Positions 1 through 11,057 of a stretch of DNA of 64,000 nt are shown one piece after another (position 1 is the stretch's first letter; the number at the start of each line of letters is the position of its first letter). The stretch is from JAWLEP01 sp964553045 (lineage in GTDB: Bacteria > Fermentibacterota > Fermentibacteria > Fermentibacterales > JCC-6). A program made the translations under genes and the position numbers. Where the stretch lies: positions 124,001 to 188,000 of the forward strand of contig CAZKJG010000002.1 in assembly GCA_964553045.1 (NCBI GenBank), written 5' to 3'. The notes under the pieces were generated by a model that searched no databases, was not told the DNA's origin, and saw nothing but the letters and a program-made list of their open reading frames with translations.

Positions 1-285
1 GCCGAGCTCTCCGCTGCCGTCGCCGAGGAGCTGGGCAAGCCCGAGGACTACGTAATGGTGGAGCTACAGGGGGCCGAGATGCTGATGGGGGGCCGCAGCG
101 GCCCCGCCGCCGCCGTGGATGTGAGGAGCATCGGCGGTCTGGGCCGGGAGACCAACGGCAGGCTGGCCGAGCGGATCACCTCTATCCTCCAGAGCCGGTT
201 GGGAGTTGAGCGGGACAGGGCCTACATCGTTTTCACTTCCGTGGGCGGCGAGAGCTGGGCCTGGAAGGGCAGCACCTTCAGGTAG
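1..285 (+). CDS. MIF-like tautomerase, C-terminal part
   Basis: The gene enters from before the window; only the last 94 residues are present, so the catalytic Pro1 cannot be checked. The reading frame is open from base 1 to the TAG at 283-285. The stretch resembles the C-terminal two thirds of macrophage migration inhibitory factor/phenylpyruvate tautomerase proteins: a VRSIGGLG segment matches the family's SIGKIG strand, followed by a helix ending in R-V-x-x-D-R-x-Y-I and a terminal W-x-x-S-T-F. These proteins form small homotrimers that tautomerise aromatic keto acids; in bacteria the physiological substrate is usually unknown. It sits 68 bases upstream of asnB in the same direction; no strong terminator is visible between them. 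Confidence 0.8.
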   Translation, partial: AELSAAVAEELGKPEDYVMVELQGAEMLMGGRSGPAAAVDVRSIGGLGRETNGRLAERITSILQSRLGVERDRAYIVFTSVGGESWAWKGSTFR

Positions 286-353
286 CCGCCCCGCCTCCGT
301 TTTTCTTGGTCGATATCCTACCCATCTAGTAGGTTCACGGCGGAGGTGGAAGC

Positions 354-2234
354 ATGTGCGGAGTTCACGGAGTCGTGACCCCTTCGCTGTCGCGGGAGGA
401 GACCGCCGCCCGTCTGAAGCGCATGGGCTCGGTGCAGCGGCACAGGGGACCGGACGACGCCGGGGGACGTGTCTACGACCGGGGCGGCCGGACGATTGGA
501 CTGGGCTTCGTACGCCTCTCCATAATCGACCTGGCCGGGGGCATGCAGCCCATCGAGAGCCCGGCCGACGGCTGCGCCATAGTCTGCAACGGGGAGGTCT
601 ACAACTACCCCGAGCTGCGGCGCGACCACCTTGCCGGCCAGCCCATGCGGACCCGCAGCGACATCGAGGTGGCCCTTCAACTCTATCGCAGGTACGGCGA
701 CGGCTTCCTCGACCTCTGCAACGGCATGTACGCCGGAGCGATTCTCGACCAGGCCCGGCATCGGCTGCTCCTCTTTCGCGACCGCTTCGGGATCAAGCCC
801 CTCTACTACGCCGAGACGGAGGAGGGTCTCTTCTTCGCCAGCGAGATCGGCGCCCTTCTGGCCGGCAGCGGCATACGGCCCGAGCTGGACCCCGACGCCC
901 TTCCCCTCTACCTGGCCTACAGGTTCGTTCCCGGTGAGGACACCGCCCTCCGGGGGGTCCGCAGGCTGCCTCCCGGGTGCCTGATGGAGGTGAACCTGCG
1001 GACCGGAGCATTCGAGGTGCGCCGCTACTGGGAGTACCTGCCGGGGTCGGGTAGGGAGCGTATGGGGAGCGGGGAGGCCCGGGAGCTCTTCGTAGAGCTT
1101 CTGCGGGACGCGGTGCGCATCAGGCTGCGCTCCGACGTGGAGGTGGGAGCCTTCGTAAGCGGAGGCATCGACTCCTCCTCCGTGGCCTCCCTGGCGGCGG
1201 AGGCTCAGCCGGACATACGGCTGTTCACCATCTCCTTCGCCGAGCCCGAGTACGACGAGCTTCCCATGGTCCGCAGCATGATGCGGGCCATGCCCGAGAT
1301 GTTCGGAAGCGCCCGGCTGGAGCACGGGCTCTGCTCCCGCCACAGCCTGCGGGAGCTGCCGGCCATCGTCCGCTCCATGGGGGAGCTAATCTCCCTGGGA
1401 ACCGTCCTTCCCACCGACCAGGTCTGCAGAATGGCGGCGGAGAGGGTGAAGGTGGTGGTGACCGGCGAGGGGGCCGACGAGGTGTTCGCCGGCTACCGGA
1501 AGTTCCTGCTGGAGGCTGCCGCCGCCGAGCTGGAGGAGACGGGCTCGTTTCCATCCCGGTTGGAGGTGGACCCCGAGGATCTCTCCTCCTACATGGACCG
1601 CCGGGGAAGGGACTCCGTCTCCGCCCACGCCGGAACCGAGGCCCTGTTCCGGGGCCGGGAGCTGGCCCGCATCCTGGGCCGGCCGGCGGGAAGCGTCCGC
1701 CTGCCTGAGGCGGCGGTGCCGGACCTCGGGCGGATTGGCCACCCCCTGGACAGGATGCTGGCCCTGGAGTGCCGCACACGCCTGCCGGACTACGTGGTGG
1801 CCAGGCTGGACAGGCTCTCCATGCGCCATTCCCTGGAGGCCAGGACCCCCTACCTGGACTACCGGCTGGCGGAGCTGGCCGGCTCGCTGCATCCGGAGGA
1901 CAAAGTGGACCTGTCCCGCGCCATGGGCAAGGCCCTCTGCCGGGACGCCCTCCTGGAGGCCGGCGTTGTGGACCGTGACACGGCCCTGCGCCGCAAGCAG
2001 CCCTTCACCATACCCATGGCCGCCTGGCTGCTTCGTGGCGGGGCCCCGGATCTGCTGCGGCAGGTCTTCGAGGGCGGCATGCTGCGCCGGCAGGGTCTGG
2101 TGGACCCCGACATGGCGGACGGCATCTGGAACCGGGTCAGCACCGAAGGCGTGGGCCCCGATACGCTGGTCAGCGCTGCCGACAGGGCCTTTGCCCTGCT
2201 TTGCCTTACTCTGTGGGCGGAGGAGGTGCTGTAA
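354..2234 (+). CDS. asnB: Asparagine synthase (glutamine-hydrolysing)
   Basis: Transfers the amide nitrogen of glutamine to an ATP-activated carboxylate, normally aspartate, giving asparagine. The start is fixed by the class II amidotransferase rule: Met is followed directly by Cys2, the N-terminal nucleophile (MCGVHG). Further amidotransferase marks are CNGEVYNY and the RDRFGIKPLYY segment near residues 142-155. The C-terminal synthase domain carries the PP-loop SGGIDSS at residues 269-275 and the TGEGADEVFAGY motif. At 626 residues it has the usual length. Its stop TAA overlaps the ATG of the next gene (TAATG), implying translational coupling to a glutamate-cysteine ligase homologue. Asparagine synthase homologues also amidate other carboxylates, so the coupling leaves room for a specialised substrate. 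Confidence 0.93.
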   Translation: MCGVHGVVTPSLSREETAARLKRMGSVQRHRGPDDAGGRVYDRGGRTIGLGFVRLSIIDLAGGMQPIESPADGCAIVCNGEVYNYPELRRDHLAGQPMRTRSDIEVALQLYRRYGDGFLDLCNGMYAGAILDQARHRLLLFRDRFGIKPLYYAETEEGLFFASEIGALLAGSGIRPELDPDALPLYLAYRFVPGEDTALRGVRRLPPGCLMEVNLRTGAFEVRRYWEYLPGSGRERMGSGEARELFVELLRDAVRIRLRSDVEVGAFVSGGIDSSSVASLAAEAQPDIRLFTISFAEPEYDELPMVRSMMRAMPEMFGSARLEHGLCSRHSLRELPAIVRSMGELISLGTVLPTDQVCRMAAERVKVVVTGEGADEVFAGYRKFLLEAAAAELEETGSFPSRLEVDPEDLSSYMDRRGRDSVSAHAGTEALFRGRELARILGRPAGSVRLPEAAVPDLGRIGHPLDRMLALECRTRLPDYVVARLDRLSMRHSLEARTPYLDYRLAELAGSLHPEDKVDLSRAMGKALCRDALLEAGVVDRDTALRRKQPFTIPMAAWLLRGGAPDLLRQVFEGGMLRRQGLVDPDMADGIWNRVSTEGVGPDTLVSAADRAFALLCLTLWAEEVL

Positions 2235-3175
2235 TGAGTGAGTTCCCCGACCTGGAGGGGCCGCTGGAGGAACAGGTGCGGAGTTTCGCCGACCTGCTTC
2301 TCCACCGCCTGGCCGAACGGTGCGGCAGCCCGCCGAGGACCTACGGCTTCGAGTACGAGTGGATATCCCGCCGCCCCATGTCGCCTGCGGACCTGGACCG
2401 GGTGGTGGACTACCTGGTGGACGTGCAGGGCTTCCGGGAGCGTGACGGACAGCTGGTGCTGGGCCACCGCCGCATAGTGTTCGAGCCGGGGGGGCAGATA
2501 GAGTTCCTCAGCCCTCCCCTGCCTCCCGGGGACACTGCGGAGCTCCGGGCTCTGACGGGCTGGATCACCCGGACGCTTGGGAGCCTGCGCCGGGAGACCG
2601 GAATCGACTACGTGGCCCGGGGCTTCATGCCCGGCAGGGCGGAGGCGCCGCTGCTGCTGAGGGACGTCCGCTACACCAGCATGCACGACAGATTTGCGTG
2701 CAGCGGGAAGCTGGGGCGTCAGATGATGAAGGGCACCGCCGCGGTGCACCTGCATGCGGTCCTGCTGGACCCCTCGGAGCTGCCGGCGATGTTCGGGCTC
2801 TTCCGGGAGCTGGCCCAGGGTCCGCTGGCCATGTCCCCAGCCCGCTGCGAGATCTGGTGCTCCACCGACGACTGCCGCTGCGGCCTGCCCCCGGTGCCCC
2901 CGAACCCGCAGACGCCCATGGACGTCCTGGAGCCCATGGTGCTTCAGGCCATGCAGGCGGTGGAGCTGCGCACCGGCCGGCCCTTCTGGGAGCTTCCCTG
3001 CGGGAGCTTCGAGGTCTTCCTGGCCCACTTCACCACCATCTTCACCGACATCCGGCTCAACCTCAAGGGCGGAACCCTGGAGCTGCGGACGCAGGACAGC
3101 CTGCCCCCCCCGGCATTCCTCGAGGCCTGGAAGCTCTTCACCACCTCCGTCGAGAAGGCGCTTCCCGGCGACTGA
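2234..3175 (+). CDS. Glutamate-cysteine ligase family 2 (GCS2) protein
   Basis: A 313-residue member of the GCS2 carboxylate-amine ligase family (the group that includes GshA-type and EgtA-type enzymes), which joins the gamma-carboxyl of glutamate to an amine using ATP. Visible family features are the metal/ATP-binding GFEYEW strand near residue 35, the E-P-G-G-Q-I-E-F-L-S motif near residue 85, an R-Y-x-x-M segment near 135 and KGTAAVHLHA near 160. It is somewhat shorter than typical gamma-glutamylcysteine synthetases. The start chosen is the ATG overlapping the asnB stop by one base; a longer in-frame extension begins inside asnB and is unlikely. No glutathione synthetase gene lies nearby, so the product (gamma-glutamylcysteine or another gamma-glutamyl amide) is not determined by context. 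Confidence 0.8.
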   Translation: MSEFPDLEGPLEEQVRSFADLLLHRLAERCGSPPRTYGFEYEWISRRPMSPADLDRVVDYLVDVQGFRERDGQLVLGHRRIVFEPGGQIEFLSPPLPPGDTAELRALTGWITRTLGSLRRETGIDYVARGFMPGRAEAPLLLRDVRYTSMHDRFACSGKLGRQMMKGTAAVHLHAVLLDPSELPAMFGLFRELAQGPLAMSPARCEIWCSTDDCRCGLPPVPPNPQTPMDVLEPMVLQAMQAVELRTGRPFWELPCGSFEVFLAHFTTIFTDIRLNLKGGTLELRTQDSLPPPAFLEAWKLFTTSVEKALPGD

Positions 3176-3204
3176 GCCCTTCCGCTCTGCCGGCCCGCCC
3201 CATG

Positions 3205-3240
3205 CCACCATGGGGGAATCCCCCGCGATCGCGTGGGGAG
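3205..3240. repeat. Small inverted repeats between two genes
   Basis: A 13-base perfect palindrome-like stretch (GGGGGAATCCCCC, about 3211-3223) is followed at once by CGCGATCGCG. They lie between the GCS2-type gene and the trehalose synthase gene. No T-run follows, so they are weak candidates for a terminator or an mRNA-stability hairpin. Confidence 0.35.
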
Positions 3241-3313
3241 GGGCGGACTGGATGAGGCGCACCTGACTGGATAGAGTTATAGGGAAGGTCTCTTGTGCAG
3301 AGGGGGTAGACGA

Positions 3314-5503
<2,190 letters not shown>

Positions 5504-5601
5504 CGGCCGTTCCGTTCGGCGCAGTTGTGGAAGGCGGCCTCACGACTGCATAATTGCCCCTGATACGGTCTGCGGCACTCGACCGGCCGGAAGGCCTCGC
5601 C

Positions 5602-6861
5602 ATGTCGAGAAGTGAATCCAAGTCACGCACCGGGAGGAAAGAGAGGCTGATGCACAGGCTGGAAGATTACCTGGACGTCGTGGGAGACGAGAAGGTCGCC
5701 TCCATTCTCAGGCAGGCCAGCCGTCTCTACGGCAAGCACTTCGTACACATGAACTCCACCTACCAGGGCGGCGGGGTGGCCGAGATGCTCACCACCCTGG
5801 TACCGCTGACCAACGACTCCAACGTGGACGCCGGATGGCGCATACTGCACGGCAACAGCGATTTCTTCGCCATCACCAAGCAGTTCCACAACGCCATGCA
5901 GGGCGGCCGGCTGAAGCTGACCGACGCCAAGAGGGAGATCTACCTGGACACCAACCGGGAGTTCTCCATCTTCACCCACCTCGACCACGACGCGGTGATA
6001 ATCCACGACCCGCAGCCCCTTCCCCTGATCCGCAACTACCAGAAGGCCCAGCCGTGGATCTGGCGCTGCCACATAGACATCTCCGAGCCCAACCCCGAGC
6101 TGTGGGAGTTCCTGAAGCAGTTCATCATCCGCTATGACGTGGCCATCATATCCTCCGAGACCTACCGCAAGCCCGACCTGCCGGTGGAGCAGCGGGTGAT
6201 AGAGCCGGCCATCAACCCGCTCAGCGCCAAGAACGAGGAACTCTCCGACGAGCACATCGCCAGCATACTGGACAACTTCGGCATACCCACCGACAAGCCC
6301 TTCATCACCCAGATATCCCGCTTCGACCCCTGGAAGGACCCCCTGGGCGTCCTGGAGGTCTACAGGAGGGTCAGGAAGAAGGTGGACTGCCGCCTGGTCC
6401 TCTGCGGTTCCATGGCCAGCGACGACCCGGAGGGGTACGACGTCTACGAGAAGGTCCGCCAGGAGGCCGACCCCATGATCAGAAGCGGCGACGTGATACT
6501 GATAACCTACCAGAGCAACATCATGGTCAACGCCATACAGCGCGCGGCCGCGGTGATCATACAGAAGTCGCTGCGGGAGGGCTTCGGCCTCACCGTCACC
6601 GAGGGCCTCTGGAAGCAGAGGCCGGTGGTGGCCTCCAACGTGGGCGGCATTCCGCTGCAGATAGAGGATGGAAAGACCGGCTTCCTGCTGGAGCCCGACG
6701 ACTACGACGGATTCGCCGAGCGGGTGATCGGGCTGCTGGAGAGCCCGGAGGACGCCAGGGAGATGGGCAGGCTGGGAAAGGAGCACGTCCGCGAGAGGTT
6801 CCTGCTGACCCGGCTGCTGTCCGACTACCTGGACCTGGTGGCCGACGTGCTGGGCTGCTGA
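5602..6861 (+). CDS. treT: Trehalose synthase TreT (NDP-glucose + glucose), GT4
   Basis: A GT4 glycosyltransferase of the TreT family, which reversibly joins NDP-glucose and free glucose to trehalose. The N-terminal block H-R-L-E-D-Y followed by a helix and the signature HMNSTYQGGGVAEML matches TreT closely, and the later blocks WRCHIDISEPNP and QISRFDPWKD are characteristic. The C-terminal donor-binding region shows QKSLREGFGLTVTEGLWK, with the E-x7-E of GT4 enzymes. About 419 residues, the family length. The start is uncertain: ATG 5602 adds 16 polar residues before ATG 5650, which begins exactly at the conserved block. It follows the TPS-TPP fusion with a 98-base gap, so the locus encodes two trehalose routes; the TreT route needs no phosphatase. 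Confidence 0.88.
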   Translation: MSRSESKSRTGRKERLMHRLEDYLDVVGDEKVASILRQASRLYGKHFVHMNSTYQGGGVAEMLTTLVPLTNDSNVDAGWRILHGNSDFFAITKQFHNAMQGGRLKLTDAKREIYLDTNREFSIFTHLDHDAVIIHDPQPLPLIRNYQKAQPWIWRCHIDISEPNPELWEFLKQFIIRYDVAIISSETYRKPDLPVEQRVIEPAINPLSAKNEELSDEHIASILDNFGIPTDKPFITQISRFDPWKDPLGVLEVYRRVRKKVDCRLVLCGSMASDDPEGYDVYEKVRQEADPMIRSGDVILITYQSNIMVNAIQRAAAVIIQKSLREGFGLTVTEGLWKQRPVVASNVGGIPLQIEDGKTGFLLEPDDYDGFAERVIGLLESPEDAREMGRLGKEHVRERFLLTRLLSDYLDLVADVLGC

Positions 6862-6870
6862 GGCCGAGCG

Positions 6871-7431
6871 GTGCCCTTCATAGAGGTGGTGGACGAGCCG
6901 GACGCCCGGGGGCGGCTGCGGGAGATATACGACTCCATAATCAAGGCCAGGGGCAAGCTGGCCGACGTCCACAGGATACAGAGCCTCAACCCCGAGTCCA
7001 TCACCGCCCACATGGACCTCTACATGACGGTTATGTTCGGCCGTTCTCCCCTGTCCCGTGCGCAGAGGGAGATGATGGCCGTGGTGGTCTCCCGTGCCAA
7101 CGGCTGCGAGTACTGCCAGGTGCACCACTGCCGGGCGCTTCAGCACCACTGGAAGGACCCCGAGAGGGTGGCGGCGCTGCGGGCCGACTGGGAGTCTGCG
7201 GACCTCGACCCCGCAGACCGGGAGCTGTGCAGGTTCGCGTGGAGCCTCAGCCTCGATCCGGGGAGGGCGGTTGAAGACCGGTTCGCCGACAGGCTGAGAT
7301 CGGCCGGTCTCTCCGACCGGGCCATCCTGGACGCCGCGCTCGTGGTGTCCTACTTCAACTTCGTCAACCGCATCGTTATGGGGCTGGGCGTGGAGCTGGA
7401 GGAAGACCCCGGCGGCTACCGCTACGACTGA
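6871..7431 (+). CDS. AhpD/CMD-family peroxidase-related protein
   Basis: A 186-residue member of the carboxymuconolactone decarboxylase/alkylhydroperoxidase D superfamily, of the type annotated as uncharacterised peroxidase-related enzyme. The catalytic C-x-x-C-x3-H motif is complete: Cys79, Cys82 and His86 in GCEYCQVHH. AhpD-type enzymes reduce peroxides through this cysteine pair, recharged by a lipoyl or thioredoxin-like partner. The C-terminal SYFNFVNRIVMGLGVELE is typical of the subfamily. It begins with GTG ten bases after the treT stop, which suggests cotranscription with the trehalose genes; both products protect against stress. It ends nine bases before the convergent MutL-like gene. 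Confidence 0.85.
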   Translation: MPFIEVVDEPDARGRLREIYDSIIKARGKLADVHRIQSLNPESITAHMDLYMTVMFGRSPLSRAQREMMAVVVSRANGCEYCQVHHCRALQHHWKDPERVAALRADWESADLDPADRELCRFAWSLSLDPGRAVEDRFADRLRSAGLSDRAILDAALVVSYFNFVNRIVMGLGVELEEDPGGYRYD

Positions 7432-7440
7432 GCCCCGGCC

Positions 7441-10299
7441 CTACTCCGGGGCCAGCACGCTGGGACGGGACACGCCGGCCCTGATCTGCGTCCTGGTGGA
7501 GAGGCCCACGCTCCTCCCGGACCGGCGGCGGAGGAAGGCCCTGGCCTCCGCAGAGGCTTCGTGGACCCCGAACCCCTCCGTCAGGATCAGCCCGAAGGGT
7601 ATGTCCTCGTCGCCGGTTAGGGCCACCCCCAGCTCCCGGCCGTGAAAGCGCACCCACTCCCCGTTTCTCATGGAGGGGGCTATGACGCCTGAGAAGCCCG
7701 CCTGCGCCAGCTCCTCCAGCCCGGCGGCGGTCACGGGTCTCGTGAATGCCGCTATCCGGCCATCTCCCTCGGCGGGAGGGCCTTCCTCGCCCACCGGGAC
7801 CAGCTCGCCGCAGCAATCGGGGCCGAAGCCGATGGCGCAGGTGAGCCTCTCCCCCCGCCAGGAGATGGAGGCCGACCAGCCGGGGTCCACCTTCGAGACC
7901 GTCCCCGAGACTATGGAGCGCATGTCCACCGGCCGGATGTCGTACTGGATGGTCACCGTGCCGGCCCTGCGGTCCACCTTCTTTACCAGTCCGCTGCTGG
8001 GTGCCCGGACGAAGACGCCTTTGGACACGTCCTCGGCTATGGCCTGGCCGGCGGCCACGAAGTCGCCCTCCCGCTTCTTCAGGTTGCCGCGGATCTTCCG
8101 GGGCCTGATGCCCAGCGGTCCGGCCACGTCCACCTCATGGGGCCTGCCGTCGTAGTCCTGTATCTCCCGCAGGATCAGCAGCCCGGCGGGCTCGATTCCC
8201 GTGACCCGCCCCCTGACGGGTGATTCGGTGACGTACCTCCCCCGGGTATCGGGGTCGCGGTACTCGAAGACCTTCTGGCCCAGCCGGACCTCCTCCCCCT
8301 CCGAGACCAGCAGGCCCTCCTCCAGGGCCGCCTCGGGGAAGGAGCCCTTCCATCCGGTCTCCCTGCGCAGGTCCACGATGTAGAGCCTGGGGGGCGCGAA
8401 GCTGTTGCGGCCCAAGACGTCGCCGGCCTCCACGGAATCACCCTCGCCCACCAGCATCTCGCCCTCGTAGGGCAGGCGGGCCGGATGCTCGAACCGGCCC
8501 TTCTCCAGGGCGCACCCCACCGGCGGGACCGACTGGTGGAATGACTCGCCGGGAAGACCCTCCTCCAGGTCCAGCTCCTCCGCCAGCGGGACGTCCGACG
8601 CGCCCCGGCCCCTTCCTCGGCAGTCCAGTATCACCGGCAGGTCGGTGGACAGCCCGGCCCCGGGTCCGCCGCCCACCTCGGCCATGAAGCCGGCCTTCAT
8701 CTCCAGGTCGCCCCCCCGGGGAAGCAGGGCGGTCTGGCCCCACTTCAGGCTGGTGGTATCACCGGAGGCCCTGTCGGTGACCGTCAGCGCCGTGAGCCGG
8801 TCGGTCATCCAGGCCCCGGTGGGGGCCACCATGTAGCCCACCTGCCTGAGGCTGTCTGCGAACAGCCGGGCGGCGTCTTCGGGCTCCAGCTCTGAGAGGA
8901 CCCCCAGGTGGGGGCTGCGGAACCTCTTCTCCACGGCGAAGGCGGTGACCCCCGCCGGCCGGAAGCCCTCCGCCAGCATCCACAGCTGCCGAAAGGGGTC
9001 CTCCGCCGCGGTGACCACGCCGCCGGTGCCCACGATCAGGTCCAGCCCCCGGGTGTCCAGCTTCCCCTCCCGGGCGCCGAAGAAGTGGTGCCGGAACCTG
9101 TCGGTGTACATCAGGAACTCCTTCAGGCGGTCCAGCATGCCGATCCGGCTCTGGCGGAACCACATCTCCCTGTGCTGCCTCCAGGCCTCCGCAGTCCCCT
9201 CCACGGCCACCGCCTGCTCCAGCAGCATCTCCTCTGCTCCGGCGGGGACCGAGGTGGGGCGGAGCATCTTGGAGGCCACGTAGTCCCGCACCTCCGTCTC
9301 CCCGTACCAGTCGGGGAGGTGGGCCATGATCCTGTCCACCCCCGCCCGGGCCATCACGTTGCAGACGGAGTAGCTCATGCCGGTGTTGGCGGCCACGCTG
9401 CGCCGGGTCTGTCCGCCCATGGAGGTGAAGATGTCGGTGGTGGCGCCGCCCATGTCCATAAGGGCCACCGTCTCGTCCCTGGTCTGCTCGTGCAGCTCCA
9501 GCATCCGCTGCACGGCGGCCGGTGTGGGGAGTATGTCGGCTGCCACCATTCCCTTCAGGCCGCCGTAGCCCGGCGCCCGCTCCATGACGTTCTCCATGAA
9601 CAGCCGGTGGATCTCCCGCTTTGCCGGCTCGATGTTGACGCTGAACATGTCCGGCCGGACGTTCTCGGTGATGTGCAGGTCGAAGTCCTCCTCCAGGACC
9701 TGCGTGATGAAGGGCCGGGCCTCCACGTTGCCGCAGAACACCAGGGGGATCCGTCCCCCGCCGAACTTGGGCAGCGGCCGGGCCAGTGACAGCACCTCGG
9801 CCATGTGCACCACGCCCCCGATGGCGCCCCCGTTCACTCCTCCGGCCATGAGCACCATGTCCGGATGGAGCAGGTGGATCAGGCGCATGTTCTCCACCGG
9901 CGGGGTCTCGTTGTCGATGGTCACCGTCCGCAGTATCACCCCGCCGGCGCCCTGGGCCGTCATCTCCGCGGTGGCGCCGGTGTCCAGGCGGGTGAGGCCG
10001 AAGACCAGGATCTGCAGCCCGCCCCCGGCGGAGCTGGTGGTGAGGTAGGGGACCGACATGCCGCCGCCGTCATCCAGCAGGGAGAGGCCGGTCTCCGCCT
10101 CCAGGGCCTCCACCGCCCGGCGGATGCCCACCTTCACGTCCTCCTCGGGGGCCTCCACCGTGGTGGGTGACGAGACCTCGGCCGATATCTCCAGGCTTCC
10201 GCTGCCCCGCTGCAGGAGCATGGCCTTGGTGGTGGTGCTCCCCACGTCGGTAACCAGCACCGTGTCCCTCTGCTCCGGCGTTTCCTTCCCCTTCGGCAT
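7441..10299 (-). CDS. MutL/GlmL-family ASKHA protein with long C-terminal extension
   Basis: The first 460 or so residues match the glutamate mutase L / GlmL family, ATPases of the actin-Hsp70 fold thought to maintain B12-dependent aminomutases: the phosphate-1 motif TDVGSTTTKAML, SSAGGGLQILVFGL, the VLMAGGVNGG block, a second phosphate motif MDMGGATTDIFT and VGTGGVVTAA near residue 430. GlmL proteins are usually near 460 residues; this one has 952. The extra half contains repeated short beta blocks resembling lipoyl/biotinyl-type hairpins (pattern V-x-E-G-D-S-V-x-A-G-D-V-L-G at about 615 and similar stretches near 650 and 750). No aminomutase subunits are in the window. The start is supported by GAGAGGGGA upstream of the ATG. 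It is divergent from msrA. Confidence 0.78.
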   Translation of the reverse strand: MPKGKETPEQRDTVLVTDVGSTTTKAMLLQRGSGSLEISAEVSSPTTVEAPEEDVKVGIRRAVEALEAETGLSLLDDGGGMSVPYLTTSSAGGGLQILVFGLTRLDTGATAEMTAQGAGGVILRTVTIDNETPPVENMRLIHLLHPDMVLMAGGVNGGAIGGVVHMAEVLSLARPLPKFGGGRIPLVFCGNVEARPFITQVLEEDFDLHITENVRPDMFSVNIEPAKREIHRLFMENVMERAPGYGGLKGMVAADILPTPAAVQRMLELHEQTRDETVALMDMGGATTDIFTSMGGQTRRSVAANTGMSYSVCNVMARAGVDRIMAHLPDWYGETEVRDYVASKMLRPTSVPAGAEEMLLEQAVAVEGTAEAWRQHREMWFRQSRIGMLDRLKEFLMYTDRFRHHFFGAREGKLDTRGLDLIVGTGGVVTAAEDPFRQLWMLAEGFRPAGVTAFAVEKRFRSPHLGVLSELEPEDAARLFADSLRQVGYMVAPTGAWMTDRLTALTVTDRASGDTTSLKWGQTALLPRGGDLEMKAGFMAEVGGGPGAGLSTDLPVILDCRGRGRGASDVPLAEELDLEEGLPGESFHQSVPPVGCALEKGRFEHPARLPYEGEMLVGEGDSVEAGDVLGRNSFAPPRLYIVDLRRETGWKGSFPEAALEEGLLVSEGEEVRLGQKVFEYRDPDTRGRYVTESPVRGRVTGIEPAGLLILREIQDYDGRPHEVDVAGPLGIRPRKIRGNLKKREGDFVAAGQAIAEDVSKGVFVRAPSSGLVKKVDRRAGTVTIQYDIRPVDMRSIVSGTVSKVDPGWSASISWRGERLTCAIGFGPDCCGELVPVGEEGPPAEGDGRIAAFTRPVTAAGLEELAQAGFSGVIAPSMRNGEWVRFHGRELGVALTGDEDIPFGLILTEGFGVHEASAEARAFLRRRSGRSVGLSTRTQIRAGVSRPSVLAPE

Positions 10300-10413
10300 G
10301 GCGTCCCCTCTCCCCGGACTGCGATTTCGGGAAACAAAATGAGTCCCCGCGGTTATTATGTATGGAATCCAATCTCCGCGGGCCAGCCCGCGGATTGCAG
10401 GGAAGGAACTGCC

Positions 10414-10887
10414 ATGCTAGAGATGGCCACATTCGCAGCCGGATGCTTCTGGGGCGTGGAGGCCGTTTTCGCCGGGGTGGACGGGGTGGTCTCCACCACC
10501 GTCGGCTACACCGGGGGCGACGTGGAGAGACCCAGCTACGAGCAGGTATGCAGCGGTCTCACCGGACACGCAGAAGCGGTCCGCATAGAGTACGACCCGG
10601 ATGTGGTGGGCTACAGGGAGCTCCTGGAGATATTCTGGGAGAACCACGACCCCACCACCCCGAACAGACAGGGGCCCGACGTGGGGGACCAGTACCGCTC
10701 CGCGGTCTTCTTCCACAGCGCCGAGCAGGAGAGAATGGCCAGGGAGGTCAGGGACAGCCTCGACGCCTCCGGCAAGTTCGACGCCCCGATAGTCACCGAG
10801 ATCGTCCCGGCCACGGAGTTCTACCCCGCCGAGGAGTACCACCAGGACTACTACCGCAAGCACGGAATGGTGGGCTGCGGCATCTGA
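10414..10887 (+). CDS. msrA: Peptide-methionine (S)-S-oxide reductase
   Basis: Reduces methionine-S-sulfoxide in proteins and free methionine. The catalytic motif is GCFWG with Cys11. Further family marks are VGYTGG, SYEQVCSG, the F-W-E-N-H-D-P-T-T-x-N-R-Q-G-x-D-x-G-x-Q-Y-R-S core and YHQDYY near the C-terminus. Cys156 in the terminal VGCGI is a likely resolving cysteine. It has 157 residues, the compact single-domain length; no MsrB is fused. The ATG at 10414 is chosen because GGAAGGA precedes it. The gene stands alone, divergent from the MutL-like gene and closed by a strong terminator at 10907-10937. Confidence 0.96.
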   Translation: MLEMATFAAGCFWGVEAVFAGVDGVVSTTVGYTGGDVERPSYEQVCSGLTGHAEAVRIEYDPDVVGYRELLEIFWENHDPTTPNRQGPDVGDQYRSAVFFHSAEQERMAREVRDSLDASGKFDAPIVTEIVPATEFYPAEEYHQDYYRKHGMVGCGI

Positions 10888-10906
10888 TCGCCCTGCGGGC
10901 AGTGAA

Positions 10907-10937
10907 GGCGGGCGGGCTTGTTCCCGCCCGCCGTTTT
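10907..10937 (+). terminator. Rho-independent terminator after msrA
   Basis: A perfect 10-bp GC stem (GGCGGGCGGG at 10907-10916 with CCCGCCCGCC at 10923-10932) encloses a six-base loop and is followed by GTTTTGTT. It lies 19 bases after the msrA stop codon. Confidence 0.92.
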
Positions 10938-11057
10938 GTTAAGATTCCATACTGAACGCAGTTACTTTCGGCCGAAGCCAGAAGCCGTTTCCGCAGCGAC
11001 GAACCGCCCGCCTGGTACACGCGACTTCCGGCAGCATACAGGGAGAGGATTCGGGAG

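Noticed and set aside
5623..7149. A 500-codon minus-strand frame opposite treT
   Set aside because: Antisense to TreT, which is clearly recognised; the translation is Val/His/Leu-rich without motifs.
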